This document shows, one piece after another, positions 13,079 to 24,599 of a stretch of DNA of 64,000 nt. Both the position numbers and the translations under genes were made by a program. The stretch comes from Ancylostoma caninum (taxonomy: Eukaryota; Nematoda; Chromadorea; Rhabditida; Ancylostomatidae): contig JBAJFG010000227.1 of assembly GCA_037903475.1 (NCBI GenBank), positions 248,001-312,000 on the forward strand, read 5' to 3'. The notes under the pieces are model-generated. The model was not told where the DNA came from. It saw only the letters and a list, made by a program, of their open reading frames with translations, and ran no database searches. Each line of letters opens with the position of its first letter. Position 1 is the stretch's first letter.

Positions 13079-16000
13079 AAGCAAAATCATTTCCATGAGC
13101 TCAATCTCCCATAGCTAAGCCTCGGATTGTCACTTTCTCCAGCTCCAGCTTCTCTCGCCCAACTATGACTCCGAATACTCTCTGCTAGCTGTTGATGCTC
13201 CTATTGCCCTTTTTTAGGTCTAATCCTCTTAGCAAACCACGCCACATCCCTTCACATCTGTGGCATTTCTCATTTCATACGGATGGCGCTGCATTTCCCT
13301 TCTCCATGCAATTCCAATAATTTCGCGCCAGAGATGCCCATGTTTTCCGAAATTTCTTGAATGACACCAAACAATTTTATCGCTACCACGCAGCAGTACG
13401 TCGTGGACGTCCCGGATTTCGGCGTATTAGGGCACTTTTTCCTCTTCTGGCATTGTGTCTATTTGTAGAGGTTTTGCAGCAAGTAGGTCCCTACTTAATT
13501 GTACCGAAAATGCCCAAAAAATTGTGGATGATCAATGCTGAAAGAAGGTTGCCCTCTACAATATTGATCGTTCCAAGGAAATGCTTCAAAAAAAACAACT
13601 TAAACAAATCTTTAGCTCATCTAAATCGTTTCTTGGGTTTTTTTTACTTTTCAGCTCTCCCCTTAATGATGTCCATGTGGTCAAATCATTGTGACCAAAG
13701 GGGAGAAAAAATGAAACCGGAGTCGATTGAGTAAAAGTCTGTGTGGGATGAGATATGCGGGTTGATTTGTTATGGCGTATCCGTTTTCTGTTTTTGAGCT
13801 GCAATCCTCGATCTCATTACAGCTTCCCACCATTCCATTAGCTCACCACAACACTTCTGCAACAAGTATAATGCAGAAGAAGTATGGCTTAGGGGATCGT
13901 GAGCGCCAGCGAACCCCTTACACGGCAGGGGAACCAGCCCGTGGCGTTGCCCCACTTTTGGGTGTCCACGCACGCTTTATTCGTGGGCGTATCCACCTGT
14001 ATCTTTACCACAGCTGAGCCCCAGCGCACTCTCTTAGCATCTCCCTCCTACTGTAATTGTGTACTTGACGCCGGAGCATCCTGTGCACTGCTGTAGGACC
14101 CGTCGGGTAAGTCTTTCCCACTAATTGGCTCCAGCACACTCTCCACCCATTAGTTGATCCCCTTCTCGTATCTCCACTGCATTCCGGGTGCACTCCGCTC
14201 TCCCCCCCCCCCACCGCGCCCCCGCCCGTTGATATCCGATGACTTGTCCACCACTGCCGGCACACCCTCACCCTTTACTGGATCTGTTGATTGAAACCTT
14301 CCGCATTAGCAGCTGCATTTCTCAGGTACCTATGAATCCATTCCTCAACACCTTCACCAAATCCTGGCTAAGGCATGTCCGTTGCAGCGCTGTATATTTG
14401 TAGCGTGACTCTTTTGCTGATATTAGTTGCTCGTGTGTCCACACAACTGTGGATCCGTTCCTAGTAGCTACCTCCCCTGTGCTACTCTGTGACGTATCTT
14501 TACCATGCCCTTCCGCGGCTTAGTCAAACACTGGCTATGCTATCCGGAACGAAATTAATTTGAGACCACACACATAAGAAATTAATGCGGCTGAGCTATT
14601 ATGCTGAAATCAATTTTGATAAAAGTCACGGTCAAACGAACTGGGTCGTTATATATGATTACATTTTTAAAGTGTTTATTTTTTCCTCAGTCTCCAATTA
14701 CCCAACAAAATTTTATGGTCATTCGAAAGCTCTCTTTTATCTCTATAAGGACATGCTCTTCATCTTCTAGATAATTTGATTTTGATCTAGTTGCCTGCAT
14801 TCGAAATGGAGATTCTACGCCACGGAGAAATTACCACCTTCGATAAATGCTTTACTTGGGCTTTAATTATGGTGGAAATAAGATCGGTATAAGATTGGGC
14901 ATGAATCCCTTGTACCGTGTATTGAGAGCAATACATGGCTAACAGAACTGTTCGAGAGTAGCCCAGGTAACCTACCGATGTCCAAGGGGGGAGTAGTGAG
15001 ATGGACGACACTCGACTGTCCTATTTCCACGTCCACGGACACCCACAACCGACACGCGAAGCATCAGGCCATTTTGTCTTTTTGAACATCAAGCGAAACA
15101 GCCAGACATGGTTCAGAAGGTCTCACTTTATTACTTCTCTAGTCCTATTAGGTCAAAGATGACCTGTTCTTTCTGGGGAAGAACCTTGAACAACGGGCGT
15201 CCCTTACGCTGTCTTACCTCGTGACGATCGGGTGGTAAGTGTCCGATATTCCTCCATTCATGTCTCACGCTTCACTGAACGCTTTGAAAGAACACATAAA
15301 CATCATAGCAAACATCCTTTGAGGAATTCTCCCATCGTCAAATCATTTTCCTATTCTTTATTCTTCATTACACCTCGCAACGAAACGACTAACATCGATC
15401 TGTATTTCAGAGTAGGGTTCAGCAATACGCATAATATCTCCGGCCCTCGATCTTACATACTTCTCTCCTTCTCTCTGCTTTCTAATGTCTTTGTTTTCAA
15501 ACCATCTTTTTCAAATTCTCTATGGGAATTCATCCGGTTTTAACCAATCCTACTCATGTCGATCACATCGAAGTTTTTATAATTATTTTTTATTATTGCA
15601 CCCAAAATGAAGCAACGAAAAACGCGCATTATTTTTGTACCAACCTAATAGAAAAGCGATGTCTACAGGGCAATTTATACGAGCTGTGTACGTCAGACGC
15701 GCATCAGTCGCGCGCATCCATTTGCAAGAAATTTTACATGAAGACCGGTCAACACGGCATTTATATTCTCAATGAGAACAATGCGTGGCCGCCGCTAGGC
15801 CGTAAACCCGTGCGTCTGAGCTGCGACTGCTATGTGACTGGGCCCTATTCTTAATCATATAGACGCACGCGCGTCACTCGCACGCATCAAGAATGAATTG
15901 CCCTTATGGAGAGCTATTTTTACGGGTGCAAGTTAGCCGTAGCCGTTCTGGAGTGTCTACTGAACAAAGAATCAAAAATGTACGAAAGTAAAGGCAAACT

Positions 16001-16286
16001 ACCGAAGATGTATGTGTACGACCTGCTCCAGTCAATGGGTGTTGGATCGGAGCCTTCTCTCCACACGGGTAGATAAAGCTGATGGAGCGATAGTCGACCA
16101 TTCGGCTTGGCTGCATAGTGAAGAATGTTTTCCTATTCCGAGCTATTAATCCTAAGCACTGTCTGACATCCCAAGCTGTTAGGTTGCGGTTTCACCGTGT
16201 CGAGACATGGTGGTCATAGCGTCGCTGCACTATTTCATGTTTGTTCCTGTTCAAAATTTTTCAGAGAACAGACTGGATATGGGAGA
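13079..16286. other. No supported gene
   Basis: The longest frame (13357-13734 plus, 125 codons) has a short hydrophobic stretch but no recognisable family and no clear splice neighbours. CpG-rich words resembling AGACGCGC and CTCGCACGCATC recur between 15690 and 15890. They are bounded by AGGGCAATT at 15667 and its complement AATTGCCCT at 15897, which may mark a decayed inverted-repeat element. Confidence 0.35.
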
Positions 16287-16505
16287 TAGCGGGAGCGTGG
16301 GAAAAAAGTGGGGTCTCCATCGCTTTGGAGACCCAGAAAATAAAAATAATGAAAATATCAATTCAATTATTGAAAAATTAATAACACTTGTTCGAAAAAT
16401 GGGATAAAAATAAAAAAAAATCAAAAATAAACTAACACAAGATTTCCATTCATGTTATGAAGTAATTTTAAAAATTCGGCGTCCCACTATGGGGGAGGGG
16501 TGTAA
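16287..16505 (+). mobile_element. MITE of the CAGTGGCGGAC (hAT-like) family, copy 1, degraded
   Basis: It carries the family's diagnostic hairpin (GTGGGGTCTCC, short loop, GGAGACCC at 16309-16332), then an AT-rich interior, an ACACAAGATTT...GAAGTAATTT block and a G-rich end. The terminal repeats are not preserved. The same order of blocks is seen at 18019-18169 plus 21875-21996, at 43493-43759, and inverted at 58437-58703. Confidence 0.6.
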
Positions 16506-18018
16506 GTGGTTAAGAGATAGGGAATTCTTCTCACATGGGGAGCTATAACATCCTCCAATTTTGCATACTTCAGAAAGTATTGGCAGATGTATTGCCGCAA
16601 GAAATGGGATTGTGAAACATTCGCTTGGCCATTGGTTTTTTTTCCCAGACTTCTCTTTTTTCAGCTACGATTTAAACTGTGCCGTCTTTCGAAGTTTCAT
16701 ACTTCCTTGTGTGACGGATAAGCGATGATTCACCACTTTTAGTTGTTTGTGTTTTTCTAGTAACATATGTCCAGGTTTCAAGTATCAGACAAGCTAACGA
16801 GCTGATGTCCTTGAGATTAGAGGAATTCGTGTAGTTTCATGCGAAGAGTTTCTCATTTCACATAAGCTGAAAGCTGACGTGATGGCTATTTTAGCTTAGG
16901 TTATACTTAGCTATACTGTAAGTCCTAAGTCCTACGGGAATTCTCAGTAAAGAAATTTTGGTCTTATTAAGTAAAAAAACCTTTTTGTTTCCACTTTTAT
17001 TTATTAATACCTACGGGTGTCATGGAACTTCCGATTTTCAATCTTTAATCTAGAAAAATAGTAGTGATCAAAATCCCAAACATTGCAGGCTTTTCGCTCT
17101 GCTGTCATTTGGCACTCTCTAGAGTAACCAGTCATGCTGAGAATAGTTGATTTGTGTTGTTAACAATGAATTGTGTTGTTAACAGCTTGTTCCATGAATC
17201 TCAGCTTGAACTGAATTTGGACAGGACAAGTTCATTGTGAAGAAGTTGTCTTAGCGAGAGGTGTATGTATCGCGAGCCTTAATAAATTTCGTTGTCATTG
17301 CCTTGTTAAAAATGTAGTCCGTCTTTACAAAGTTATTCCTCTTTACCTCTCCTCCAAGTAGACTCGTGTGCACCGTAAAACTCCCACGCTGTACCCGACT
17401 GACTCCCATTCCAGTTATTTTATGCATGGCAACTGAGAAATCTAAATCTCGCCCACCATTCTAGCGAGACGCGTAGGAAGGCAGCAGAAGAATAGCGACT
17501 ACAAAAGAAGTCCGAAAAGTATTGGCGCGCTGTTTGAAGTTGATACTTATCTGCCGGTGATTTATACAGAAACGAGAAGTTGACTACGGTTGTTGCCTCT
17601 TAAATGCAAGAAACCCTGATGGAATCTCCCACTGGGGCTATGCTCCTCCCCATGAAGAAAAGTCGACATCGACTTTGCACGGAGCTCATGTGCCTAGATC
17701 TCCTTAGCAAAGGGTGAGTTCCTTCAAACAGCCAGGATATTTTTTTCCATTGGGATGAGAAATTGTCATCCGTGGGCATTAATCTCCTATACTTCGCTCC
17801 TATACTTTTCCGCCACAGCAGTAGGTTTCAATATGATTACTGATACTCTGTGTACTCTGTCAAGTACATAGATTTCCTCAACTTGAGCCCTAGCATTTCG
17901 GAATCAGAGTTAATAGACCGAAGGATACTGAAAAGTCTTTGGTTTTGTTCTCATTCCTACTTAATTAGAGTTTCTACAACGCTTAAAAGGCGACCCCAGA
18001 CTTCTGGTCACCTTGTGC
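16506..18018. other. No supported gene
   Basis: No open frame above 60 codons with any family resemblance and no repeat structure that I can name. Confidence 0.4.
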
Positions 18019-18169
18019 CAGTACCGGACGCAGAAAAAGGGCGGGAAAGGGGGGGGGCGTGGGAAAAAGGTGGGGTCTCCGCCACATTAGGGACCCAGAT
18101 GAAAAACAAAATCAATAAGAATATCAACCATAACAATAAATAATAAATAATAAGTATCTAAATAAATAA
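18019..18169 (+). mobile_element. CAGTGGCGGAC-family MITE, copy 2, left half
   Basis: It begins with CAGTACCGGACGCAG, a variant of the family terminal repeat, then the GTGGGGTCTCCGCC hairpin block and an AT-rich interior ending at A18169. The sequence is then interrupted by two Helitrons and resumes at 21875, which makes this element the older host of the insertion. Confidence 0.7.
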
Positions 18170-18289
18170 TCATGACTTATAATAAAGGGCTTAGTCTGTC
18201 ACGTGTGTGTGTGCGTGTGTGTGTGTGTCAGTGTGAAACGAAATTCGAGGGCGTGGCCTAGAGTGAAGAAAATGTTCTACACCGAGTCC

Positions 18290-19485
18290 ACTGTTGCTGT
18301 AAGAGTGCGCCGGCGTCCAAAAGTGGTGGAACACCTAGATTCAGGTCCAACGTTGTGATAAGGGTGCGCCGGCGTCCATAAGTGGGGAAACGCCTGGAGT
18401 CGGGTCCAACGGTGTGATAAGGGTGCGCCGGCGTCCATAAGTGGGGAAACGCCTGGAGTCGGGTCCAACGGTGTGATAAGGGTGCGCCGGTGTCCATACG
18501 TGGGGAAACGCCTGGAGTCGTGTCCAACGGTGTGATAAGGGTGCGCCGGCGACCATAAGTGGGGAAACGCCTGGAGTCGGGTCCAACGGTGTGATAAGGG
18601 TGCGCCGGTGTCCATACGTGGGGAAACGCCTGGAGTCGAGTCCAACGGTGTGATAAGGGTGCGCCGGCTTCCGCCTGGAGTCGGGTCCAACGGTGTGATA
18701 AGGGTGCGCCGGCGTCCATAAGTGGGGAAACGCCTGGAGTCGGGTCCAACGGTGTGATAAGGGTGTGCCGGCGTCCATAAGTGGGGCAACGCCTGGAGTC
18801 GGGTCCAACGGTGTGATAAGGGTGTGCCGGCGTCCATAAGTGGGGAAACGCCTGGAGTCGGGTCCAATGGTGTGATAAGGGTGCGCCGGCGTCCATAAGT
18901 GGGGAAACGCCTGGAGTCGGGTCCAACGGTGTGATAAGGGTGTGCCGGCGTCCATAAGTGGGGAAACGCCAGGAGTCGGGTCCAACGGTGTGATAAGGGT
19001 GTGCCGGCGTCCATAAGTGGGGAAACGCCTGGAGTCGGGTCCAATGGTGTGATAAGGGTGCGCCGGCGTCCATAAGTGGGGCAACGCCTGGAGTCGGGTC
19101 CAACGGCGTGATAAGGGTGTGCCGGCGTCCATAAGTGGGGAAACGCCAGGAGTCGGGTCCAACGGTGTGATAAGGGTGCGCCGGTGTCCATACGTGGGGA
19201 AACGATAAGGGTGCCTGTGGGAAACGCCTGGAGTCGAGTCCAACGGTGTGATAAGGGTGCGCCGGCTTCCATAAGTGGGGAAACGCCTGGAGTAGGGTCC
19301 AATGTTGTGATAAGGGTGCGCCGGCGTCCATAAGTGGGGAAACGCCTGGAGTCGGGTCCAACGGTGTGATAAGGGTGTGCCGGCGTCCATAAGTGGGGAA
19401 ACGCCTGGAGTCGGGTCCAACGGTGTGACAAGGGTGCGCCGGCGTCCATAAGTGGGGAAACGAATGGAGTTGGGTCCAACGGTGG
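18290..19485 (+). repeat. Minisatellite A, 59-bp unit, about 20 copies
   Basis: The unit contains GATAAGGGTGCGCCGGCGTC, ATAAGTGGGGAAACGCC and TGGAGTCGGGTCCAACGGTG. Copies are highly similar, with a few variants (GCGCCGGTGTCC, CGCCAGG) recurring in several units, which suggests local gene conversion or block amplification. One truncated unit occurs at about 18668 and a scrambled one at about 19205. Because 59 is not a multiple of three and the minus strand lacks stops, all three minus frames stay open for over 1 kb. These frames are repeat artefacts, not genes. Confidence 0.95.
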
Positions 19486-19913
19486 GGAGTGCGCAGCCGT
19501 CCCAATTTCTGCATAAGGGGTACGCTTACCCTGTTTGGTGGACCCTCCCACCTGATTCACCTAGATGTACATTGTTTCCTTTCGTATACGTGTTTTCTTC
19601 CCGTTCCGTTTGTGTCTGAATGAACCACTCCCTCCTTTCCGTTTATATACACCGGTGGACCCTAATCATTTGAATTACCACAACAACAGGTTGAGTCTAA
19701 ACCATTTCAAGATGACATTTCCACTCAATTGGTTGCACTCAATTCTTCACGGCCACTAACTTTGCTTATATGGGAGGGCATAACTTTGTTCAAAAGGGGG
19801 AAAGCTGCCATCTACGGGATCGAGGGCTTCTCAGGATAGCGATAGAACGGCGTGGAAGGATACAGGTTTTATCAATCCATTTTCACTTTTGTGATTGCTT
19901 TCAACGTGCAGTA

Positions 19914-19976
19914 TGCGAGCGAAGCGAGCATCAACAGAAGTCTGGAAGTCCGGCGTCAGCCGGACAGCCAGACTGG
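19914..19976 (+). repeat. Helitron A 3' terminal block with double hairpin
   Basis: It begins TGCGAGCGAAGCGAGCAT, then AGTCTGG, AA, GTCCGGC, GTCA, GCCGGAC, AG, CCAGACT, GG. The inner 7-bp stem is enclosed by an outer 7-bp stem. A 63-bp counterpart of the same length ends element B at 21812-21874. Confidence 0.85.
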
Positions 19977-20007
19977 TCTATATAATAACGGGCTTAGCCT
20001 GTTTACA

Positions 20008-20082
20008 TGTGTGTCTGTATGTATGTAAGTATGTAAGTATGTATGTAAGTATGTAAGTATGTAAGTATGTAAGAATGTGTGT
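20008..20082 (+). repeat. GTAT/GTAA microsatellite
   Basis: About 18 tandem tetranucleotides of GTAT and GTAA type lie just inside the 5' end of Helitron B. Confidence 0.9.
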
Positions 20083-20238
20083 CAGACCGTTACGAAATTC
20101 TACGATTGGTCAATGATCGTGATTGTGAGATCATATAAAAGGCTAGGAACGGGTGTGGTGTGGTGGAGTGGGGTAGGGATGAGATCGAACAGAAGGTCGG
20201 ATGGTGTACAACGGGTCCGTCAATGGAGTCCATGGAGA

Positions 20239-21295
20239 AGGGCTGCGCCGGCGCCCAAAGTGGGGGGAGACGGGTCCACCACTGTGATAAGGGTGCGCCG
20301 GCGCCCAAAGTGGGGGGAGACGGGTCCACCACTGTGATAAGGGTGCGCCGGCGCCCAAAGTGGGGGAGACGGGTCCACCACTGTGATAAGGGTGCGCCGG
20401 CGCCCAAAGTGGGGGGAGACGGGTCCACCACTGTGATAAGGGTGCGCCGGCGCCCAAAGTGGGGGAGACGGGTCCACCACCGTGATAAGGGTGCGCCGGC
20501 GCCCAAAGTGGGGGGAGACGGGTCCACCACTGTGATAAGGGTGCGCCGGCGCCCAAAGTGGGGGGAGACGGGTCCACCACTGTGATAAGGGTGCGCCGGC
20601 GCCCAAAGTGGGGAGACGGGTCCACCACTGTGATAAGGGTGCGCCGGCGCCCAAAGTGGGGGGAGACGGGTCCACCACTGTGATAAGGGTGCGCCGGCGC
20701 CCAAAGTGGGGGGAGACGGGTCCACCACTGTGATAAGGGTGCGCCGGCGCCCAAAGTGGGGGGAGACGGGTCCATCACTGTGATAAGGCTGCGCCGGCGC
20801 CCAAAGTGGGGGGAGACGGGTCCACCACTGTGATAAGGGTGCGCCGGCGCCCCAAGTGGGGGGACGGGTCCACGGCTGTGATAAGGGTGCGCCGGCGCTC
20901 AAAGTGGGGGGAGAGGGGTTCACTGCTGTGATAAGGGTGCGTCGGCGCCCAAAGTGGGGGGACGGGTCCACTGCTGTGATAAGGGTGCGCCGGCGCCCAA
21001 AGTGGGGGAGACGGGTCCACCACCGTGATAAGGGTGCGCCGGCGCCCAAAGTGGGGGGAGACGGGTCCACCACTGTGATAAGGGTGCGCCGGCGCCCAAA
21101 GTGGGGGGAGACGGGTCCATCACGGTGATAAGGGTGCACCGGCACCCAAAGTGGGGGGAGACGGGTTCACCACTGTGATAAAGGTGCGCTGGCGCCCAAA
21201 GTGGGGGGAGACGGGTCTACTGCTGTGATAAAGGTGCGCTGGCGCCCAAAGTGGGGGGAGACGGGTCTACTGCTGTGATAGGGCTGCGCCTGCGC
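20239..21295 (+). repeat. Minisatellite B, 50-bp unit, about 21 copies
   Basis: The unit contains GATAAGGGTGCGCCGGCGCC, CAAAGTGGGGGGAGACGG and GTCCACCACTGT. It shares the order of words with the 59-bp unit of minisatellite A (GTGATAAGGGTGCGCCGGCG, then AAGTGGGG, then CGGGTCCA), so the two arrays are homologous. Copies diverge towards the right end (21150-21295). Open frames across it are repeat artefacts. Confidence 0.95.
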
Positions 21296-21811
21296 TCAAA
21301 AGTGGAGGAGCGCCTGAAAATATAGCCACCGATGCAGAAGGGGTGCGCCGGTGTTCATTACTCAGAGAAATTTCATGAGTTAGGTCCATATTCGATGGCG
21401 TCTAACATCAATCGTTAAAAAAACTAGATGTCAGACCACTGCGCGGATTAGTATGCAATCCGTGTGAATCCTTCCTCCTTACGTCCTCCCCGCGTTCTCC
21501 TCTTCTCATTTGTTTATGAACACACCGCACCCTCCACTTTTATATGTTCTAACTGACTCTTATCACTTGACCAGTCATAACAAACAAAGAATGATAGACC
21601 ATTTTCTGCGGTCAATCCAGGTTGAACCGGTTATATTTAGTTACAAAAAGCTATTTCAGTTGAGCAAATGATAAAATTGCTTCGAGAAGGTTAATCCTCT
21701 TTGATAAGTGCATTTTTACATGAGAAAAAGCAATGGAAAGGGTGTGGGACACATTATAGCAAAAATGTGGAATAGATGTGACTTTATTTGAATGAAGAAG
21801 GGATGAAGCCA

Positions 21812-21874
21812 TGCGAGCGAAGCGAGCATTAGGAAAAGTCTGGAAGTCCGGCGTCAGCCGGACGGCCAGACTGG
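21812..21874 (+). repeat. Helitron B 3' terminal block with double hairpin
   Basis: It is 63 bp long and almost identical to 19914-19976, ending CCAGACTGG before host T. The few differences (for example AGCCAGA versus GGCCAGA) are outside the inner stem. Confidence 0.85.
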
Positions 21875-21996
21875 TAATAAGAATAAACATAAACTAACAC
21901 AAGATTTTTACTTGTGTTGTGAAGTAATTTCGAAAACTCGGCTATCCATTCTCGAGGGCGTCCCCAATACCCCCTCCACCCCTGCGTCCGCTAATG
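21875..21996 (+). mobile_element. CAGTGGCGGAC-family MITE, copy 2, right half
   Basis: The sequence resumes with the ACACAAGATTTTTACTT...GAAGTAATTTCGAAAA block seen in the other family copies and ends near CCTGCGTCCGCTAATG, matching the complementary terminal repeat. Together with 18019-18169 it forms one MITE split by the Helitron pair. Confidence 0.7.
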
Positions 21997-24599
21997 CCTT
22001 CCCTATACGTACTCTCGACAGCTAGCATTTGAAAGCCCTTACGTAAGAACGGGTCTCGATCATGCCCTCGTGAACTCAATGAATTTTTTAAAATTTTTCC
22101 ACCTGCAGTCAGGACGCATAGTGTGGACACATAAGATATCGCCCTTCAATCCTTTCAACATTCGGCGATTTTTTTTAGCACGGGCCATGATCTCGTGAAC
22201 GAACAAGGCCAAATCTGACGAAGATGGAGTCCCCCACCAAACAAAAAAGTGACGGTTGGACCTTTTGCAGCGGCGTAGAGTGGGATTCTTACGACCTTCC
22301 CTCTAACAACTTTGAAGCAATGTGTCCTACGGTCTACATCAACCACCACCTTCTTAGAGTTTTGTTTAATGAAAAACACGAAGAGCTTAACGCCTTTATC
22401 ATTGTTTGTTCCATCTCATAGCTCTAGCTTTGCTTACCATTGTCTACCAAAAGTGGACCATTTGGGTCTAATGTTTATGTCAGCAGTTCAAAAAAAAAAC
22501 CCTCAAGACAGCACAAACATATACCTAAAGGTTAAGAATGGCTTAATTCTGACCCTCCATTCCCCATCGGATGAGGAATTGCCCTTCCTGTTTCCTGGTT
22601 CCCGCGCCAATAAAGCCCTAATGGATTACTAGAACTAAGTTTTCCATGGATTAATCATCTTTGAGCATATTCGACTTCGAATTAATAATTTTAGCATGTA
22701 TGATATGTACGTTACTTGATGAGGAACTTTTGCACTCACAGGAAAACAAGAATATAATCGCGCAATTGCTTTTGTTCTGCTTCGTTGTTGGACGTAAACA
22801 CTTCCGCCTTAAGAACTAAGCGAGAGCAACGAGCATGAAGCTGGCCAGTGTTTTTATTCCACTGAACGAAATTTAGTTACTTTTACATTCGTTAGTTTAG
22901 CTCGAGCCGACATTGCAGCTCAGAAGTCCAGGAACTGGGTGCGTCTCTCCGAAAAACAAAAATCCTCCTAAAAGTTGGCCAAAACTTTACATAACATCAG
23001 TTTTAGCCTCTTTCTTCCAATAACAATTATTCGTTATCTGTCTTCATCTAGAAGAACATCTTTGAAATAAATTTGAGGATTTTTCATTTCCTGTATCGTG
23101 GCGAGATTCTCACACAGTTATGGCAGCTACACGGTATATGTATACATTTATCTATACATTTTACAGAACTCGCGCAGATGAATCATTTCAGATGTTGCTT
23201 ACTAATTCTAACGTTGCTTCGCAAGTTATTCATACTTTATTGCTAAATTTGGCATCTGCTCTCATTTATTCATATACCATAACCTTGTTGAAATAACCTT
23301 AGGATGTGAAATGTACATGGTATGCTTGCCCATCGCACGGAATAGTACCACTAGGTGGAATGCACCTTTGAGATTACCCTTGGTAAATGTGTGAACGTAC
23401 CCAGACTTACTCTTAATTTGATGCTCATCAAAATGTTCACCCATGCATGACGTTATCTATATCCATTTGCTAGCCATTGGTGTTCATACCCATGGGTATG
23501 ACATTACCCATCCTTCCCATGAGCGCAGGCTAAGTTTCAGCAAATTCTACGATGGGCATTATCTGCGGTGCATATTTTCGCAAGATGGACGCAACAAACT
23601 GCTACAATTCTTTCTCATCTATTTTGTGGAATATTCTTGAAGAAATTGTCGACCAATTAATTATTTAGAGGAGTCGGGGAGCGGTTACGTTCTGACATTC
23701 CTGGTATTGTCTGTCCACGATCAATATCTATGAGAACCAGTGTCTCCGCCGTCGTGGCGACAAAAGGTGTTACACTTCTCAAGAAGTATAGTAGCAGCCT
23801 TCTTGATCTCACATCTTATTTCTACTGACTTTTACTTGTCCAGTACTACAACACATGTTTGTTCTAGATATTTCATTCTGGATATTGTGCGCTCTCGTTG
23901 GTGGTCCTTTGGCCTCCTTCTTCAAAATCTGCACACTATTTTTTTTTCTAAGATGAAAATTACCTTGGAAAGCTTTGCTGTATTTATTCTGCTGATGCAC
24001 CAGGACATCCCAGCTGCGTACCAGGTTTTTGTTTGAAAATTAATGGCTTTCGGGTGGGAGTGGCGGTGTTATCGCCCTCGATTGCTGCTTCATGCATATC
24101 TACTTCTCTTCTAGAATGACGCACTTGCAGTTAAAGGGTGGCTGTCGCTTCTTTTAGGTTTTGAAATAGCTCAAATTACATGTATTCGCTTTGCTCACCT
24201 TTACCTGTTCCCTTTTGTTTTCTCCTGGAAGGATCTTTTACAAAGGAAATCTCCTTTGTAAAAAAACAAAAGCTTTGCCCATCCTTCTTTCGTCTGACGT
24301 GAGCCAGTGACAAGACAATTCAAACGGTTGCCCGTGAACCATTCGCTACCCTATTTCTTTAAGATCGCTATGCAAAAAATCCTTGAGACTGGTCTACCAC
24401 CAGGTTTTAGGTTTCAGAGAAGGGTGGATATACATATTATGTTGTAGGGAAAGTTCTCGCGGTTTTTGAAAGTGTGCTTCTTTCAACCCCACGCTGAATT
24501 TCGGCAACCTTTCTTTTGTATTTATGAAGAAGTCATGTATGTGCAAGTTTATTACTATTTTTATCTGCAAACTCCTGCGCAATCTCTGCCCGGAATATG
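21997..24599. other. No supported gene; palindrome-family relic near 23770-23800
   Basis: Open frames at 22224-22632 plus (65 and 106 codons, overlapping in different frames) have no recognisable domain. A degraded copy of the palindrome-bearing repeat lies at about 23765-23800 (GTGTTACACTTCTCAAGAAG, then TATAGTAGCAGCC). A perfect 12-bp-stem hairpin (TTTTACAAAGGA, AATC, TCCTTTGTAAAA) lies near 24236-24263. Confidence 0.4.

Larger units (their letters stand above)
18170..19976 (+). mobile_element. Non-autonomous Helitron A (with 59-bp minisatellite)
   Basis: It starts TC after an A (A18169) and shares TATAATAAMGGGCTTAGYCT and a GT-rich tract followed by ACGAAATTC with element B. It ends with a subterminal hairpin (GTCCGGC, loop GTCA, GCCGGAC) about 11 nt before the terminal CTGG at 19973-19976. 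A TC start, a 3' hairpin and a CTRR end between host A and T are the diagnostic Helitron features. No Rep/helicase is encoded, so it must be mobilised in trans. The next base starts element B directly. Confidence 0.75.
19977..21874 (+). mobile_element. Non-autonomous Helitron B (with 50-bp minisatellite)
   Basis: It starts TCTATATAATAACGGG immediately after the CTGG of element A and ends with the same double hairpin and CTGG at 21871-21874, followed by host T. It carries a GTAT/GTAA microsatellite near the 5' end (20008-20080), as element A carries a GT tract there. There are no transposase domains. The head-to-tail junction without an intervening host base, with only the outer flanks showing the expected A and T, suggests the pair inserted as one concatemer. 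Confidence 0.75.

Noticed and set aside
13357..13734. 125-codon plus frame with a hydrophobic stretch
   Set aside because: No recognisable domain, no splice neighbours, and a minus-strand frame of similar quality overlaps it.
15667..15906. AGGGCAATT inverted pair as a MITE
   Set aside because: Only 9 bp of terminal complementarity and no target duplication. The internal CpG-rich words are direct, not inverted, repeats.
18258..19560. Three minus-strand frames of 359-427 codons
   Set aside because: They are all translations of the same 59-bp minisatellite in different phases, and no unique protein sequence is present.
20090..21145. Minus-strand frame of 351 codons and several plus and minus frames over minisatellite B
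   Set aside because: Repeat artefacts of the 50-bp unit. The non-repeat ends have no family resemblance.
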